DNA of 64,000 bases from contig NZ_CP053073.1 of assembly GCF_013003985.1 (NCBI RefSeq), forward strand, positions 1,922,001-1,986,000, in the 5' to 3' direction. The notes under the pieces were generated by a model. The model worked only from the letters and a program-made list of their open reading frames with translations, was not told where the DNA came from and searched no databases. Origin of the DNA: Usitatibacter palustris (GTDB lineage: Bacteria; Pseudomonadota; Gammaproteobacteria; Burkholderiales; Usitatibacteraceae). Position 1 is the first letter of the stretch, and every line of letters starts with the position of its first letter. Positions 47,524 through 56,840 of the stretch are shown in pieces. A program made the translations under genes and the position numbers.

Positions 47524-49380
47524 ATGAAAAGCTTCACGCGCGCACTCGCGGTACTCGCGGTATCCCTTCTTTCACTCCACGCTAACGCAGTCACCACCAT
47601 CGTCAACGAGGCTTGGCCCGCCGGCCAGGTCAGGACGCTGGTCACGAACATCAACGGGCCGATAAACGGCCAGCAGACGTCGTTCACCGGCTATACCGCC
47701 GGTCCGTACAACTACGTCCTGTGGCCGTTCAAGGTGACGCAGACGGGCGTGTACACCGCCACGGCCGCGACGACGGGCGTTGCCGTGAACACCACCTGGT
47801 TCCTCAACGGGTTCTTCAGCCCGTCGAATACCGCGCCGACCACGCCGCTCAGCAGCTTCATCGTGGCGGTGTTGTCGCTCCAGTCCGCCTCGCCGTACGT
47901 CGGCACCTTCACGGGCATGACCTTCACGGCCGGGCAGCAGTACTCGATCCTCGTCGCCTTCAACTCGAACAGCATCGTGGGGGACTTCGCCACCGTCGCG
48001 ATTACCGGGCCCGGCTGCGTCATCATCGGGCCGGTCTTGTGCAAGCCAACCGAACCGCTCTCGCCGGCGGCGGTGGGCTCCGGAACGACGGCCACCGTGA
48101 CGTTTGCCGCACCCACGTCGGACGGTGGGTCACCCATTACCGGCTACACGGTCGTGTCCAACCCCGCGGGCGGCGTGGACAGCAACGCGGGCAGCACGAG
48201 CACCACACACGTGGTCACGGGCCTGACGTACGGCACGTCGTACACATTCACCGTGGTGGCAACCAACGCGCAGGGTTCGGGAGGCGCATCCCTTCCGTCC
48301 AATAGCGTTACGGCGATGGCGGTTCCGAACGCCCCGGCGATCGGCGCGGCCACACCCGGCAACGGCCAGGTGTCGGTCGCGTTCACCGCGCCCGCCGCGA
48401 ACGGCTCTGCGATCCTCGACTACACGGCGAACTGCGGCGGCACGACCGCGACCGGTGCTGGATCGCCGATCGTCGTGGCCAGCCTCGCGAATGGCACGCC
48501 CTACACGTGCACGGCGTCCGCAAGGAATGCCGTTGGAAACGGTCCCGCGTCCGCAGCGTCTGCGAGCGTCACGCCGTTCACGATTCCCGGCGCACCCGCG
48601 ATCCCGACAGTGACCCGCGGCAACGGCCAGCTCACGGTGGCCTTCACGGCGCCGGCTTCGAACGGCTCCGCGATCACCGGATATACCGTCAACTGCGGCG
48701 GCACGATTGCGACGGGCACCACGTCGCCGATCACGGTGTCGGGCCTCACGAACAGCACGTCGTATACCTGCACCGTGTTCGCGACCAATGGCGCGGGCAA
48801 CGGCCCGCCGTCCGCCGCTTCGGCGCCTGCGGTACCCGCGCAGAGCACTGCGAGCGGGGCGTCGGCCACAGGCACGGGCACCATCAGCGCGTCCTTCACC
48901 GGCGGCGGCGCGGCGTGCACCTTTGCGGTGGGCCAGTTCATTCCGCTGACGGGACACGCGGCGAGCCCGCCCAACGGCACCGCACCGGGAGCGACGACAT
49001 TCCCGCACGGGCTGTTCGACTTCCGCCTCACAGGCTGCACGCCGGGTTCGGCGATCACGATGACGGTCACGTATCCGGCGGCACTGCCTGCGGGATCCGT
49101 CTATTGGAAGTACGGACCGACGCCGTCGGACACCAGGCCGCACTGGTACACATTGCCGGCGACGATCGCGGGCACCACGGCGATCTTCACGATCACCGAT
49201 GGGCAACTGGGTGACGACGATCTCCTCGCCAACGGCACGATCGTCGACCAGGGTGGCCCGGGTGTTCCGGGTGCTCCGGGAACCGTAACGGCAGTCCCGA
49301 CGCTCTCCGAGTGGATGCTGATGCTGCTCGCACTCGTGATGCTGGGTTCCGTCGTCGTGATCCGGCGTCCTTCGAGGTAG
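47524..49380 (+). CDS. Fibronectin type III surface protein with IPTL-CTERM tail
   Basis: 618 residues. The signal peptide ends ANAV. After a unique N-terminal region (to about 175), three fibronectin type III repeats follow (about 180-440; TGYTV..., Y.C.V.A.N..GNG..S..S). A choice-of-anchor U-type domain (about 450-585; FPHGLFDFRL, VYWKYGPTPS, DDDLLANGTIVDQGGPG) leads to the IPTL-CTERM sorting signal (PTLSEWMLMLLALVML plus basic tail). Such tails are processed by dedicated sorting enzymes in betaproteobacteria; the protein is probably displayed or released at the surface. First of three tandem genes with the same tail. Confidence 0.85.
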   Translation: MKSFTRALAVLAVSLLSLHANAVTTIVNEAWPAGQVRTLVTNINGPINGQQTSFTGYTAGPYNYVLWPFKVTQTGVYTATAATTGVAVNTTWFLNGFFSPSNTAPTTPLSSFIVAVLSLQSASPYVGTFTGMTFTAGQQYSILVAFNSNSIVGDFATVAITGPGCVIIGPVLCKPTEPLSPAAVGSGTTATVTFAAPTSDGGSPITGYTVVSNPAGGVDSNAGSTSTTHVVTGLTYGTSYTFTVVATNAQGSGGASLPSNSVTAMAVPNAPAIGAATPGNGQVSVAFTAPAANGSAILDYTANCGGTTATGAGSPIVVASLANGTPYTCTASARNAVGNGPASAASASVTPFTIPGAPAIPTVTRGNGQLTVAFTAPASNGSAITGYTVNCGGTIATGTTSPITVSGLTNSTSYTCTVFATNGAGNGPPSAASAPAVPAQSTASGASATGTGTISASFTGGGAACTFAVGQFIPLTGHAASPPNGTAPGATTFPHGLFDFRLTGCTPGSAITMTVTYPAALPAGSVYWKYGPTPSDTRPHWYTLPATIAGTTAIFTITDGQLGDDDLLANGTIVDQGGPGVPGAPGTVTAVPTLSEWMLMLLALVMLGSVVVIRRPSR

Positions 49381-49382
49381 CC

Positions 49383-51914
49383 ATGCGATTCTCGACCCTC
49401 GCTGTTGCTGGCTTCACTTTTCTTGCAGCATCCGCCTTTGGCCAGACCACCCACACGTGGACGGGACTGGTCAACAATCAATGGGGCACCGCGGGTAACT
49501 GGAACACCAACCTGGTGCCGGTCACCGGCGACAGCCTGGTCATCGCCAGTGGTGCCACCACGACCATCAACAACCTGGTCGGCGTGAGCCTGCAATCCGT
49601 CACGATGGCGCCCAACACCGCCGCGACCATCTTCCAGGGCAGTCCCATAGTCCTGCTGAGCGGCGGGACGATCGTCGACAGCGCCGGTTTCGACGTGGAC
49701 TATCTCAGCACCGGCGTCACCTTGAATGGTCCGGCGACGATCACGGCCAACTCGGGCAACGCCCTCATCATCGACACGCCCATCACGGGAACTGGCGATG
49801 TCACGTTCTCGACCCCCGGGGCCATCATTTTCGGCTCGAGCGTGGTCCACACCTATGTGGGCGCGACGACGATCTCCGGCATCAACTACGTGCACACGTA
49901 TGAAGGCAGGTTTCCCACGGCGAGCCCGATCACGCTCAACTCGAATCTCTTCATCTACGGCGTGAGCCAGAGTCTCGGCTCGCTTGCCGGCAGCGGAACA
50001 CTCTGGAGCGACGGGCCGGTGAGCGTGGGTTCCAACAACACCACGACCACCTTCTCGGGCATCTTCAAGGACGACCTGGGACCGGCCGCGTTGCTGAAGA
50101 TGGGAACCGGGACGATGACGCTCTCGGGCGCGAACATCTACACGGGCCAGACGCAGGTGGTCAGCGGCCGCCTCAACGTGAACGGCACAACGGTTTCTCC
50201 CACGGTGGTCGAGTCGGGCGCCACGCTCGGCGGCACGGGCACGATCAACAACACGGTGCAGGTGAACAGCGGCGGCACGCTCGCGCCCGGCGTTTCACCG
50301 GGCACGCTGACGACCGGCGCGCTCACGTTCAACGCAGGGAGCACGTATGCCGTCGAGCTGAACGGCACCGCAGCCGGTCAATTCGATCGCGTGGTCTCGA
50401 CCGGCGCGGTGAATCTCGGTGGCGCGACGCTCGCGGTGAGCTCGAGCTTCACGCCGGCGCTCGGGACGACGTTCGCGATCGTGCAGGGGCTCTCGGTCAC
50501 TGGAACCTTCGCCGCGATCACCGCACCTCCGGGCCTCTCGCTGGTCGCCCAATACGGTTCCAACTCCGTCACCCTGCTGGTGGCTGCGGCGCCAAGTGCG
50601 CCGGCGATCGGGACGGCGGTGCCCGGCAATGGCCAGGCCACGGTTTCGTTCACGCCGGGTGCCGACAACGGCTCGCCGATCACGAGCTTCACGGCGACGT
50701 GCGGCGCATTCTCCGCATCGGGTCCGACATCACCCATCACGGTGCCGGGCCTCACCAACGGCACGCCGTACACGTGCACCGTGTTCGCGACGAACGCCGC
50801 GGGGAACGGCGCTGCATCTGCTGCTTCGGCGAGCGTCACGCCCTTCACGAATCCTGCCGCGCCTTCGATCACGAGCGCGACGCCCGGCAATGCGCAGGTG
50901 ACGATCGTATTCACGCCACCCACCGCCAACGGTTCTCCGATCCTCGACTACACCGCGAACTGCGGCGGAACGACTGCGACGGCTGCAACGTCGCCGATCA
51001 CGGTGACTGGCCTCGCGAACGGGACGGCGTACACCTGCACCGTGCTCGCGAGGAATGCGGCCGGTAACGGACCTGCGTCCGGGCCGTCGGCCAGCGTCAC
51101 GCCGTTCACCATTCCCGGTGCGCCCACGATCACCGCGGTGACGCCGAGTGTCGGCTCGCTCGCGGTGGCATTCAGCGCGGCAGCTCCGAACGGCTCGGCC
51201 GTCACGGGCTACACGGCGAACTGCGGCGGCATCACCGCGACGGGCGCTGCTTCGCCCCTCACGGTCGCGGGCCTCGTGAACGGCACGCCTTACACCTGCA
51301 CCGTCTTCGCGACCAACGGCGCCGGCAATGGCCCGAGCTCCGCACCTTCGGCGCCCACTGCGCCCCTGATCAACAGCTTCAGTGCGGCATCGGCGACGGG
51401 CAGCGGCACCATCACCGCATCCTTCACGGGTGGCGGAGCAGGGTGCTCGTATTCGGTGAACCAGTTCATTCCGGTGAGCGGACATGCGGCGAGCCCGCCC
51501 AACGGAAGCGCGCCGGGAGCGACGACATTCCCGCACGGCCTCTTCGACTTCCGGCTCATCGGTTGCACGCCGGGTTCCGCGATCACGATGACGGTCACGT
51601 ATCCGACAGCACTTCCCGCGGGGACGGTCTATTGGAAGTACGGCCCGACACCATCCAACACCGCGCCGCACTGGTACACGCTGCCGGCCACGATCGCGGG
51701 AAGCACAGCGACGTTCACGATCACCGACGGACAGCAGGGTGACGATGATCTCGTCGCCAACGGTGTCATCGTCGATCAGGGTGGCCCGGGTGTTCCGGGT
51801 GCACCGGGAACCGTCACGGCAGTCCCCACGCTCTCCGAGTGGATGCTGATGCTGCTGGCACTCGTGATGCTGGTTTCAGCCGGCGTACAAAGGCGCGCGT
51901 CATTGCGTTTGTAG
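49383..51914 (+). CDS. Autotransporter-repeat/fibronectin protein with IPTL-CTERM tail
   Basis: 843 residues, starting two nt after the previous gene. A signal peptide (ending AFGQ) is followed by a passenger-like beta-helix with an autotransporter-associated repeat (LLKMGTGTMTLSGANIYTG near 240, then GATLGGTGTINN...GGTLAPG). Three fibronectin type III repeats, a choice-of-anchor U domain and an IPTL-CTERM tail (PTLSEWMLMLLALVMLVSAG) complete it. The C-terminal half is closely similar to the first gene at DNA level. No translocator barrel is present, so secretion is by the CTERM route and not by type V. Confidence 0.85.
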   Translation: MRFSTLAVAGFTFLAASAFGQTTHTWTGLVNNQWGTAGNWNTNLVPVTGDSLVIASGATTTINNLVGVSLQSVTMAPNTAATIFQGSPIVLLSGGTIVDSAGFDVDYLSTGVTLNGPATITANSGNALIIDTPITGTGDVTFSTPGAIIFGSSVVHTYVGATTISGINYVHTYEGRFPTASPITLNSNLFIYGVSQSLGSLAGSGTLWSDGPVSVGSNNTTTTFSGIFKDDLGPAALLKMGTGTMTLSGANIYTGQTQVVSGRLNVNGTTVSPTVVESGATLGGTGTINNTVQVNSGGTLAPGVSPGTLTTGALTFNAGSTYAVELNGTAAGQFDRVVSTGAVNLGGATLAVSSSFTPALGTTFAIVQGLSVTGTFAAITAPPGLSLVAQYGSNSVTLLVAAAPSAPAIGTAVPGNGQATVSFTPGADNGSPITSFTATCGAFSASGPTSPITVPGLTNGTPYTCTVFATNAAGNGAASAASASVTPFTNPAAPSITSATPGNAQVTIVFTPPTANGSPILDYTANCGGTTATAATSPITVTGLANGTAYTCTVLARNAAGNGPASGPSASVTPFTIPGAPTITAVTPSVGSLAVAFSAAAPNGSAVTGYTANCGGITATGAASPLTVAGLVNGTPYTCTVFATNGAGNGPSSAPSAPTAPLINSFSAASATGSGTITASFTGGGAGCSYSVNQFIPVSGHAASPPNGSAPGATTFPHGLFDFRLIGCTPGSAITMTVTYPTALPAGTVYWKYGPTPSNTAPHWYTLPATIAGSTATFTITDGQQGDDDLVANGVIVDQGGPGVPGAPGTVTAVPTLSEWMLMLLALVMLVSAGVQRRASLRL

Positions 51915-51995
51915 CGTCCGGCTGTGCCGTAACTCATACAGTTTGCGGGTCACGGGCGTTACATTCGCTCCAGATCCGCACGCTGGAGTTTGCCG

Positions 51996-52232
51996 TTGAA
52001 AGTCGCTGCCCTTGTATTCGCAACTGCAGTCCTTGGCCTTGTGTCCACCACGACGTTCGCATCGGAGCGCTGCAGCACCAAGGAGTGCAAGGTGAGCAAG
52101 GAAGCGCGCAAGCGCGTCGCTCGCCTGGATGGCGACCGGCTGGCCCAGGCGAAGATCGACGCCCTCTACCGCAAGCAGCGGCAGGAAGTCGAAGCGCGCA
52201 GCATGTGCCAGTGGGGTAGTGCCAGCTGCTGA
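51996..52232 (+). CDS. Small exported Cys-containing protein
   Basis: About 78 residues from a TTG at 51996, preceded by GGAG at 7-nt spacing. A signal peptide (VAALVFATAVLGLVSTTTFA) is followed by a short mature part with CSTKEC and a terminal MCQWGSASC, a basic helix between them (KARKRVARLDGDRLAQAKIDALYRKQ, broken). Four Cys suggest two disulfides. No family recognised. It sits between two large surface-protein genes on the same strand. Confidence 0.5.
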   Translation: MKVAALVFATAVLGLVSTTTFASERCSTKECKVSKEARKRVARLDGDRLAQAKIDALYRKQRQEVEARSMCQWGSASC

Positions 52233-52275
52233 CTCGGCACGTGTAGACTCCCGGAAAAATCAGGGAGCTCAATCG

Positions 52276-55230
52276 ATGCCGCGCCTGCGCACTGCGATCC
52301 CCGCGATCGCGTCTTTCCTCGCCTTCTTGTCCTTCGCCGCGTATGGGGGTGTCGTCGGCTCCATCGTGGACAGCGTCGGCAGCGTGGGCTCGTTCACCTC
52401 GCTGCAGCTCAATGGCGGCAACCCGGTCATCAGCTATCACGACCTCACCAACGGCACCCTCAAGCTGGCGACGTGTACGGCCAACTGCCAGTCCGCAACC
52501 CCGACCTGGCAGATCGTGACCGTGGACGTCGGGGGTGTCGGACTCCACAGCTCGCTGCGCCTCAATGCCGGCAATCCGGTCATCAGCTATCGAGACGTGA
52601 GCAACGGCGACCTCAAGCTCGCCACGTGCACGGCCAATTGCCAGTCGGCCGTACCCACCTGGCAGATCGTGACCGTGGACGCGGCCGGAGACACGGGCTA
52701 CTTCACCTCGATGTCCTTGAACGGGGGCAACCCGGTCATCACCTATGAAACCGCCGGCGCCGGCCTGAGGATGGCCACCTGCACGGCCAACTGCGCGACG
52801 GCAACGCCGACCTGGGTCATCGTCAACGTCGTCGCCAACGGACAGGTTTCGTCGCTGCAGCTCAATGGCGGCAACCCGGTCATCAGCTACCAGAACTTCG
52901 GCTCCCAGGATCTCGAGCTCGCCACCTGTATCGCCAACTGCGCGACGCCGGTCCCGACCTGGCAGTTCGTTTCCGTGGACGCCCCGGGCAACGTCGGCAC
53001 CTACTCGTCGTTGGTCCTGAACGGCGGCAACCCCGTCATCAGCTACTACAACACTGGCAGCCAGGATCTGAAGCTCGCCACGTGCACCGCCAACTGCCAG
53101 TCCGCGACGCCGACATGGCAGGTCGTGACCGTGGACAGCGCAGGTTCCCAGGGCGTGTTCACGTCGCTGCAACTCGACGCGGGCAGGCCGGTCATCGCCC
53201 ACTACGACATCGCGAACAACGACCTCAGGCTCGCCACCTGCACGGCCAACTGCCAGTCCGCGACGCCGACGTGGCGCCTCAGCACGATCGAGAGTGCTGG
53301 CAGCAAGGGCTCCACGCCGTCACTGCAGCTGAGCGGCCTCGATGTCCTGATCAGCCACTTCGACAATGGCGATCTCGACCTCCGGTTCGCATCGGTTACG
53401 CCGCCCACGGTGACGAGCATCGTGCGCGCTGCCACGAACCCCACCAACGCGGCCAGCGTGACTTACACGGTGACCTTCTCGGAGAGCGTGACCGGCGTGG
53501 ATGCGAGCGACTTCACGCTCGTCACGACGGGTGCGGTCACCGGCGCATCGGTGACCGGCTTATCCGGCACGGGCACGACCTATACCGTGACGGTCGGCAC
53601 CGGTACCGGCGACGGCACGTTGCGCCTGGACCTTGTCGACAACGACAGCATCGGCGGTTTCCTCCCGTTGGCGGGCCTGGGTGTGGGCAACGGCAACGCG
53701 ACCGGCGAGGTGTACACGATCGAGAAGACGCCGCCCACCGTCACGATCAACCAGGCGGGCGCGCAGGCCGATCCCACGATGGCCTCGCCGATCCTCTTTA
53801 CGGTGACGTTCAACGAGACCGTCACGGGTTTCGCCGCTGCGGGCGTGAGCTTCGCGGGTAGCACCGTGGGTGGAACGCTCGTCGCGAACGTGAGCGGCAG
53901 CGGCACGACGTACACGGTTTCGGTCACGGGGATGTCGGGCAACGGTTCCGTCGTCGCGAGCATTGCCGCCGGCGCGGCCGCCGACGCGGTGGGCAACACG
54001 AGCCTCGCCTCGACCAGCACCGACAACGCCGTCACCTTCGGCGCAGCACCCTCGGTGACGATCAACCAGGCCGGTGGCCAGGCGGATCCGACCAATGCTT
54101 CGCCGGTGCTCTTCACCGTCACGTTCAGCGAGCCGGTGACAGGCTTCACGGGCACCGACGTGAGCTTCACCGGCAGCACCGTGGGCGGCACGCTCGCGGC
54201 CAACGTCACCGGCAGCGGTACCACGTACACCGTCTCGGTCACGGGCATGACGGGCAACGGCGCCGTGGTCACAAGCATTCCGGCTGGCGCCGCCACGAAC
54301 GGCGCGTTCACGAGCCTCGCATCGACGAGCACGGACAACACGGTCGCCTTCGACGGCACTGCGCCGACGGTCACGATCAACCAGGCGGGCGCGCAGGCGG
54401 ATCCCGCCGGGGCTTCGCCGATCCTCTTCACGGTCGTGTTCAGCGAGCCGGTGACGGGGTTCACCAATACCGATGTCAGTTTCGCGGGGAGCACTGCCGC
54501 GGGCACGCTGGCAGCAGCCATCACAGGAAGCGGTGCGAACTACACCGTGTCGGTGTCGGGCATGACCGGCAACGGAACGGTGATCGCGAGCATTCCTGCG
54601 GCGGGCGTCATCGACGTGGGCGGCAACGCGAATCTTGCCTCCACCAGCACCGATAACTCGGTGCTCTACAACGGCGCCGGAGTCGTCACGACATTCACGG
54701 GGCCGTCTGCAACCGGCAGTGGCAACATCACCGCGCAGTTCACGGGAGGCGGACCGATCTGTTCCTTCGCCACGCCGCAGTACATCGGCCCGCCGCCGGG
54801 TGCAGCACCCATTCCGCCGACCGCGCCTCCGGGTGCGATCGCGTTCCCGCATGGCCTGTTCGATTTTCGGACGGTCAACTGCACGCCGGGCGCGACGCTT
54901 GCGTTCACGATCACGTATGCCAGTGCGCTGGGGACAACGGCTCAATACTGGAAGTACGGACCGGAGCCGGGCAACGCCACGCCGCACTGGTACGTGCTGC
55001 CCGCGACGATCGTGGGCAACGTCGTGACCTTCTCGATCACGGACGGCGGGCAGGGCGACGACGATCTCGCGGCGAACGGGACGATCGTCGACCAGGGGGG
55101 TCCGGGTGTGCCGGGCGCGCCGGGAACTGCGACTGCAGTCCCGACGCTCTCCGAATGGATGCTGATGCTGCTGGCCCTCGTGATGCTCGGCTCGGCCGGC
55201 GTGTTCAGGCGGCCTTCTCGACGCGTCTAG
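52276..55230 (+). CDS. Repeat-rich surface protein with IPTL-CTERM tail
   Basis: 984 residues; ATG preceded by GGAG and followed by a signal peptide (AIASFLAFLSFAAYG). About seven repeats of roughly 50 residues (to about 375) contain GNPVISY, LKLATCTANC and PTWQIVTVD, each with a Cys pair. One degenerate and three near-identical Ig-like repeats (about 380-800; VTINQAGAQADP, SPILFTVTFSEPVTGF, GTTYTVSVTGMTGNG) follow. The end is a choice-of-anchor U domain and IPTL-CTERM (PTLSEWMLMLLALVMLGSAG). The longer frame to 52129 overlaps the small gene and is rejected. Confidence 0.85.
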   Translation: MPRLRTAIPAIASFLAFLSFAAYGGVVGSIVDSVGSVGSFTSLQLNGGNPVISYHDLTNGTLKLATCTANCQSATPTWQIVTVDVGGVGLHSSLRLNAGNPVISYRDVSNGDLKLATCTANCQSAVPTWQIVTVDAAGDTGYFTSMSLNGGNPVITYETAGAGLRMATCTANCATATPTWVIVNVVANGQVSSLQLNGGNPVISYQNFGSQDLELATCIANCATPVPTWQFVSVDAPGNVGTYSSLVLNGGNPVISYYNTGSQDLKLATCTANCQSATPTWQVVTVDSAGSQGVFTSLQLDAGRPVIAHYDIANNDLRLATCTANCQSATPTWRLSTIESAGSKGSTPSLQLSGLDVLISHFDNGDLDLRFASVTPPTVTSIVRAATNPTNAASVTYTVTFSESVTGVDASDFTLVTTGAVTGASVTGLSGTGTTYTVTVGTGTGDGTLRLDLVDNDSIGGFLPLAGLGVGNGNATGEVYTIEKTPPTVTINQAGAQADPTMASPILFTVTFNETVTGFAAAGVSFAGSTVGGTLVANVSGSGTTYTVSVTGMSGNGSVVASIAAGAAADAVGNTSLASTSTDNAVTFGAAPSVTINQAGGQADPTNASPVLFTVTFSEPVTGFTGTDVSFTGSTVGGTLAANVTGSGTTYTVSVTGMTGNGAVVTSIPAGAATNGAFTSLASTSTDNTVAFDGTAPTVTINQAGAQADPAGASPILFTVVFSEPVTGFTNTDVSFAGSTAAGTLAAAITGSGANYTVSVSGMTGNGTVIASIPAAGVIDVGGNANLASTSTDNSVLYNGAGVVTTFTGPSATGSGNITAQFTGGGPICSFATPQYIGPPPGAAPIPPTAPPGAIAFPHGLFDFRTVNCTPGATLAFTITYASALGTTAQYWKYGPEPGNATPHWYVLPATIVGNVVTFSITDGGQGDDDLAANGTIVDQGGPGVPGAPGTATAVPTLSEWMLMLLALVMLGSAGVFRRPSRRV

Positions 55231-55745
55231 ATCCGCTGCTCATACGACTTCACGAGCTCCCGGTGCGCGGTCCAGAAGGGCCGGCGCGGCGTGCCCGTGA
55301 GGATGTCTTCGAGGATGGCGGTGTGCGTGTCCCAGCCGCTCGCGTAATTCACCTTGAGGTCGCGGGTCTGGATGTTGCGATGGGTGATCGCGAGCAGGAC
55401 GTTGTCGCCGCTGTGCGATAGCTCGAAGGTGATCTCCGAGTCCGTCGGATTCGGTCCCCAGTTGAACGTGAGCAGGTGAGGGGGCTCGCAGCGCACCACG
55501 GTGCCGGTGACGACCTTACCCTTGTGCTTGAGGGCATCGGCCGGGTAGCGCTCGTCCGAGAGGTTGTCGTGGTCGAAGACGAGCTCGGCCTTGCCGCCCA
55601 CCTTGAGCTCGAATTCTCCTGACGCGAACCACTGGCCGCGCTTCTTCGAATCGGTGACGTAGGACCAGACGCGCTCGATCGGGCCGGGCAGGATGCGCTC
55701 GAGGCGAATGGTGGTGTTGTCGACGGCGGTGACGTGCGGGTTCAT
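55227..55745 (-). CDS. AHSA1/SRPBCC-domain protein
   Basis: A 172-residue START-like protein: RLERILPGPIERVWSYVTDSKKRGQWFASGEFELKVGG (broken), the beta-sheet region and a C-terminal helix HTAILEDILTG.PRRPFWTAHRELVKSY. Family members bind hydrophobic ligands or act as general SRPBCC proteins. It is translationally coupled to the upstream ArsR regulator (ATGA), a very common pairing. The start at 55745 is the one after the ArsR gene; the longer frame runs into it. Confidence 0.88.
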   Translation of the reverse strand: MNPHVTAVDNTTIRLERILPGPIERVWSYVTDSKKRGQWFASGEFELKVGGKAELVFDHDNLSDERYPADALKHKGKVVTGTVVRCEPPHLLTFNWGPNPTDSEITFELSHSGDNVLLAITHRNIQTRDLKVNYASGWDTHTAILEDILTGTPRRPFWTAHRELVKSYEQRI

Positions 55746-56083
55746 TTCTTCGGTCCTTTCGCTTTGGCGACGGCGTCTTCTGCGCGGAGCAGCGATTCGA
55801 GGGCATCCAGGCGCTGGGTCCAGAACGTCCTGTGGTGCTGCATCCACTTCGTGATGTCGTCGAGGGGTTCGGTCTCCAGCGCAAGCAGGTGGTCGCGGCC
55901 GAGGATCGTCCTTCGGACGAGCCCCGCGCGTTCCAGGATCCGGATGTGCTTGGACACCGAGTTGAGGGAAATCGGAAACGGGGCAGCGAGCTCGGTCACC
56001 TTGGCCGGTCCCTGTGACAGGCGCTCGAGGATGGAGCGCCGGGTCGTGTCGGCGAGGGCGATCAAGGTGTTGTCGAGGTCCAT
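55742..56083 (-). CDS. ArsR-family regulator paired with the AHSA1 gene
   Basis: A 113-residue winged helix protein (LADTTRRSILERLSQGPAKVTELAAPFPISLNSVSKHIRILERAGLV, then RRTILGRDHLLALE). It lacks Cys, so it is not a metal or persulfide sensor of the known types. Its C-terminal part (WMQHHRTFWTQRLDALESLL) is the usual ending of regulators paired with AHSA1 proteins, which they probably control together with themselves. It faces lexA across a 115-nt gap. Confidence 0.9.
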   Translation of the reverse strand: MDLDNTLIALADTTRRSILERLSQGPAKVTELAAPFPISLNSVSKHIRILERAGLVRRTILGRDHLLALETEPLDDITKWMQHHRTFWTQRLDALESLLRAEDAVAKAKGPKK

Positions 56084-56145
56084 GGCGGCTATATTAACCC
56101 AAAAGGATGAATAAGCAAGCGGGTTGTTTGCACCCTGGACCTGAT

Positions 56146-56183
56146 AGGTGATAATGTTGTCACCAGTGCCTGTTCTATCACCT
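56146..56183 (+). promoter_or_regulatory. Candidate operator region upstream of lexA
   Basis: AGGTGATA (56146-56153) and TATCACCT (56176-56183) form an inverted repeat; a second, overlapping one is GGTGA with TCACC (56147-56151 and 56160-56164). The site ends 15 nt before the lexA start, where autoregulation by LexA is expected. The match to any known LexA box is not clear by eye. Confidence 0.4.
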
Positions 56184-56198
56184 GTGGGGAGATTGCTC

Positions 56199-56816
56199 AT
56201 GGAAACCCCCGTACTCACGGCCCGCCAGGCCGAGATCCTCGACATCATTCGCCGCCACATCGCGGAGACCGGCGTTCCACCGTCGCGGCCGGAGCTCTCG
56301 AAGATGCTCGGCATCGCTTCGACCAACGGCGTCTTCAAGCATCTGGCCGCGCTCGCGAAGAAGGGTGCGATCGAGCTGGTGCCCAATTCAGCGCGCGGCA
56401 TTCGCCTCGTCGTGGAGGAGGCGGGGCTTGCGCTCATCGGCAACGTCGCTGCGGGCAGTCCGATGATGGCCATCGAGAACATGCTCGGCCGCTATCCGGT
56501 CGATCCCTCGCTCTTTTCGCCGCGCGCCGATTACCTGCTGCAGGTGAGGGGCCTCTCGATGAAGGACGAAGGCATCCTCGATGGCGACTGGCTCGTCGTG
56601 CACAAGACCAACGCGGCGAAGAGCGGTCAGCTGGTCGTCGCGCGCCTGGGTGACGACGTCACCGTGAAGCGGTTGAAGATTCGCGGCGACAAAGCCGAGC
56701 TCATTCCCGCCAACAAGGACTTCCAGACGCTGCACCTCGATTTGAAGCGCCACACCCTGCACATCGAGGGCATCGGCGTGGGCGTCATCCGCAACCTCGG
56801 CGCCCGCGCGCATTAA
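56199..56816 (+). CDS. lexA: LexA-type SOS repressor of the mutagenesis cassette
   Basis: 205 residues. The N-terminal winged helix (TARQAEILDIIRRHIAETGVPPSRPELSKMLGI) is followed by the cleavage site Ala-Gly in GNVAAGSP and the catalytic Ser in RGLSMKDEGILDGDW and Lys in DDVTVKRLKI. RecA-stimulated self-cleavage should derepress the adjacent imuA-imuB-dnaE2. The position makes it the cassette-linked copy; a separate main lexA elsewhere is possible. The start follows GGGGAG; a 17-residue extension is less likely. Confidence 0.93.
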   Translation: METPVLTARQAEILDIIRRHIAETGVPPSRPELSKMLGIASTNGVFKHLAALAKKGAIELVPNSARGIRLVVEEAGLALIGNVAAGSPMMAIENMLGRYPVDPSLFSPRADYLLQVRGLSMKDEGILDGDWLVVHKTNAAKSGQLVVARLGDDVTVKRLKIRGDKAELIPANKDFQTLHLDLKRHTLHIEGIGVGVIRNLGARAH

Positions 56817-56840
56817 CCAATGGGGACAGACCCCATTGGT
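56816..56840. repeat. REP-like palindrome providing the imuA start
   Basis: ACCAATGGGG and CCCCATTGGT are perfect 10-bp arms around ACAGA. The left arm contains the predicted imuA ATG and the element starts on the last base of the lexA stop. Same family as the other GGGG-CAGA-CCCC elements. Confidence 0.75.

Noticed and set aside
52400..54650. Regular DNA repeats as a CRISPR array
   Set aside because: The period is about 150 nt or more and the repeats encode protein repeats in one open frame; there are no short direct repeats with unique spacers.
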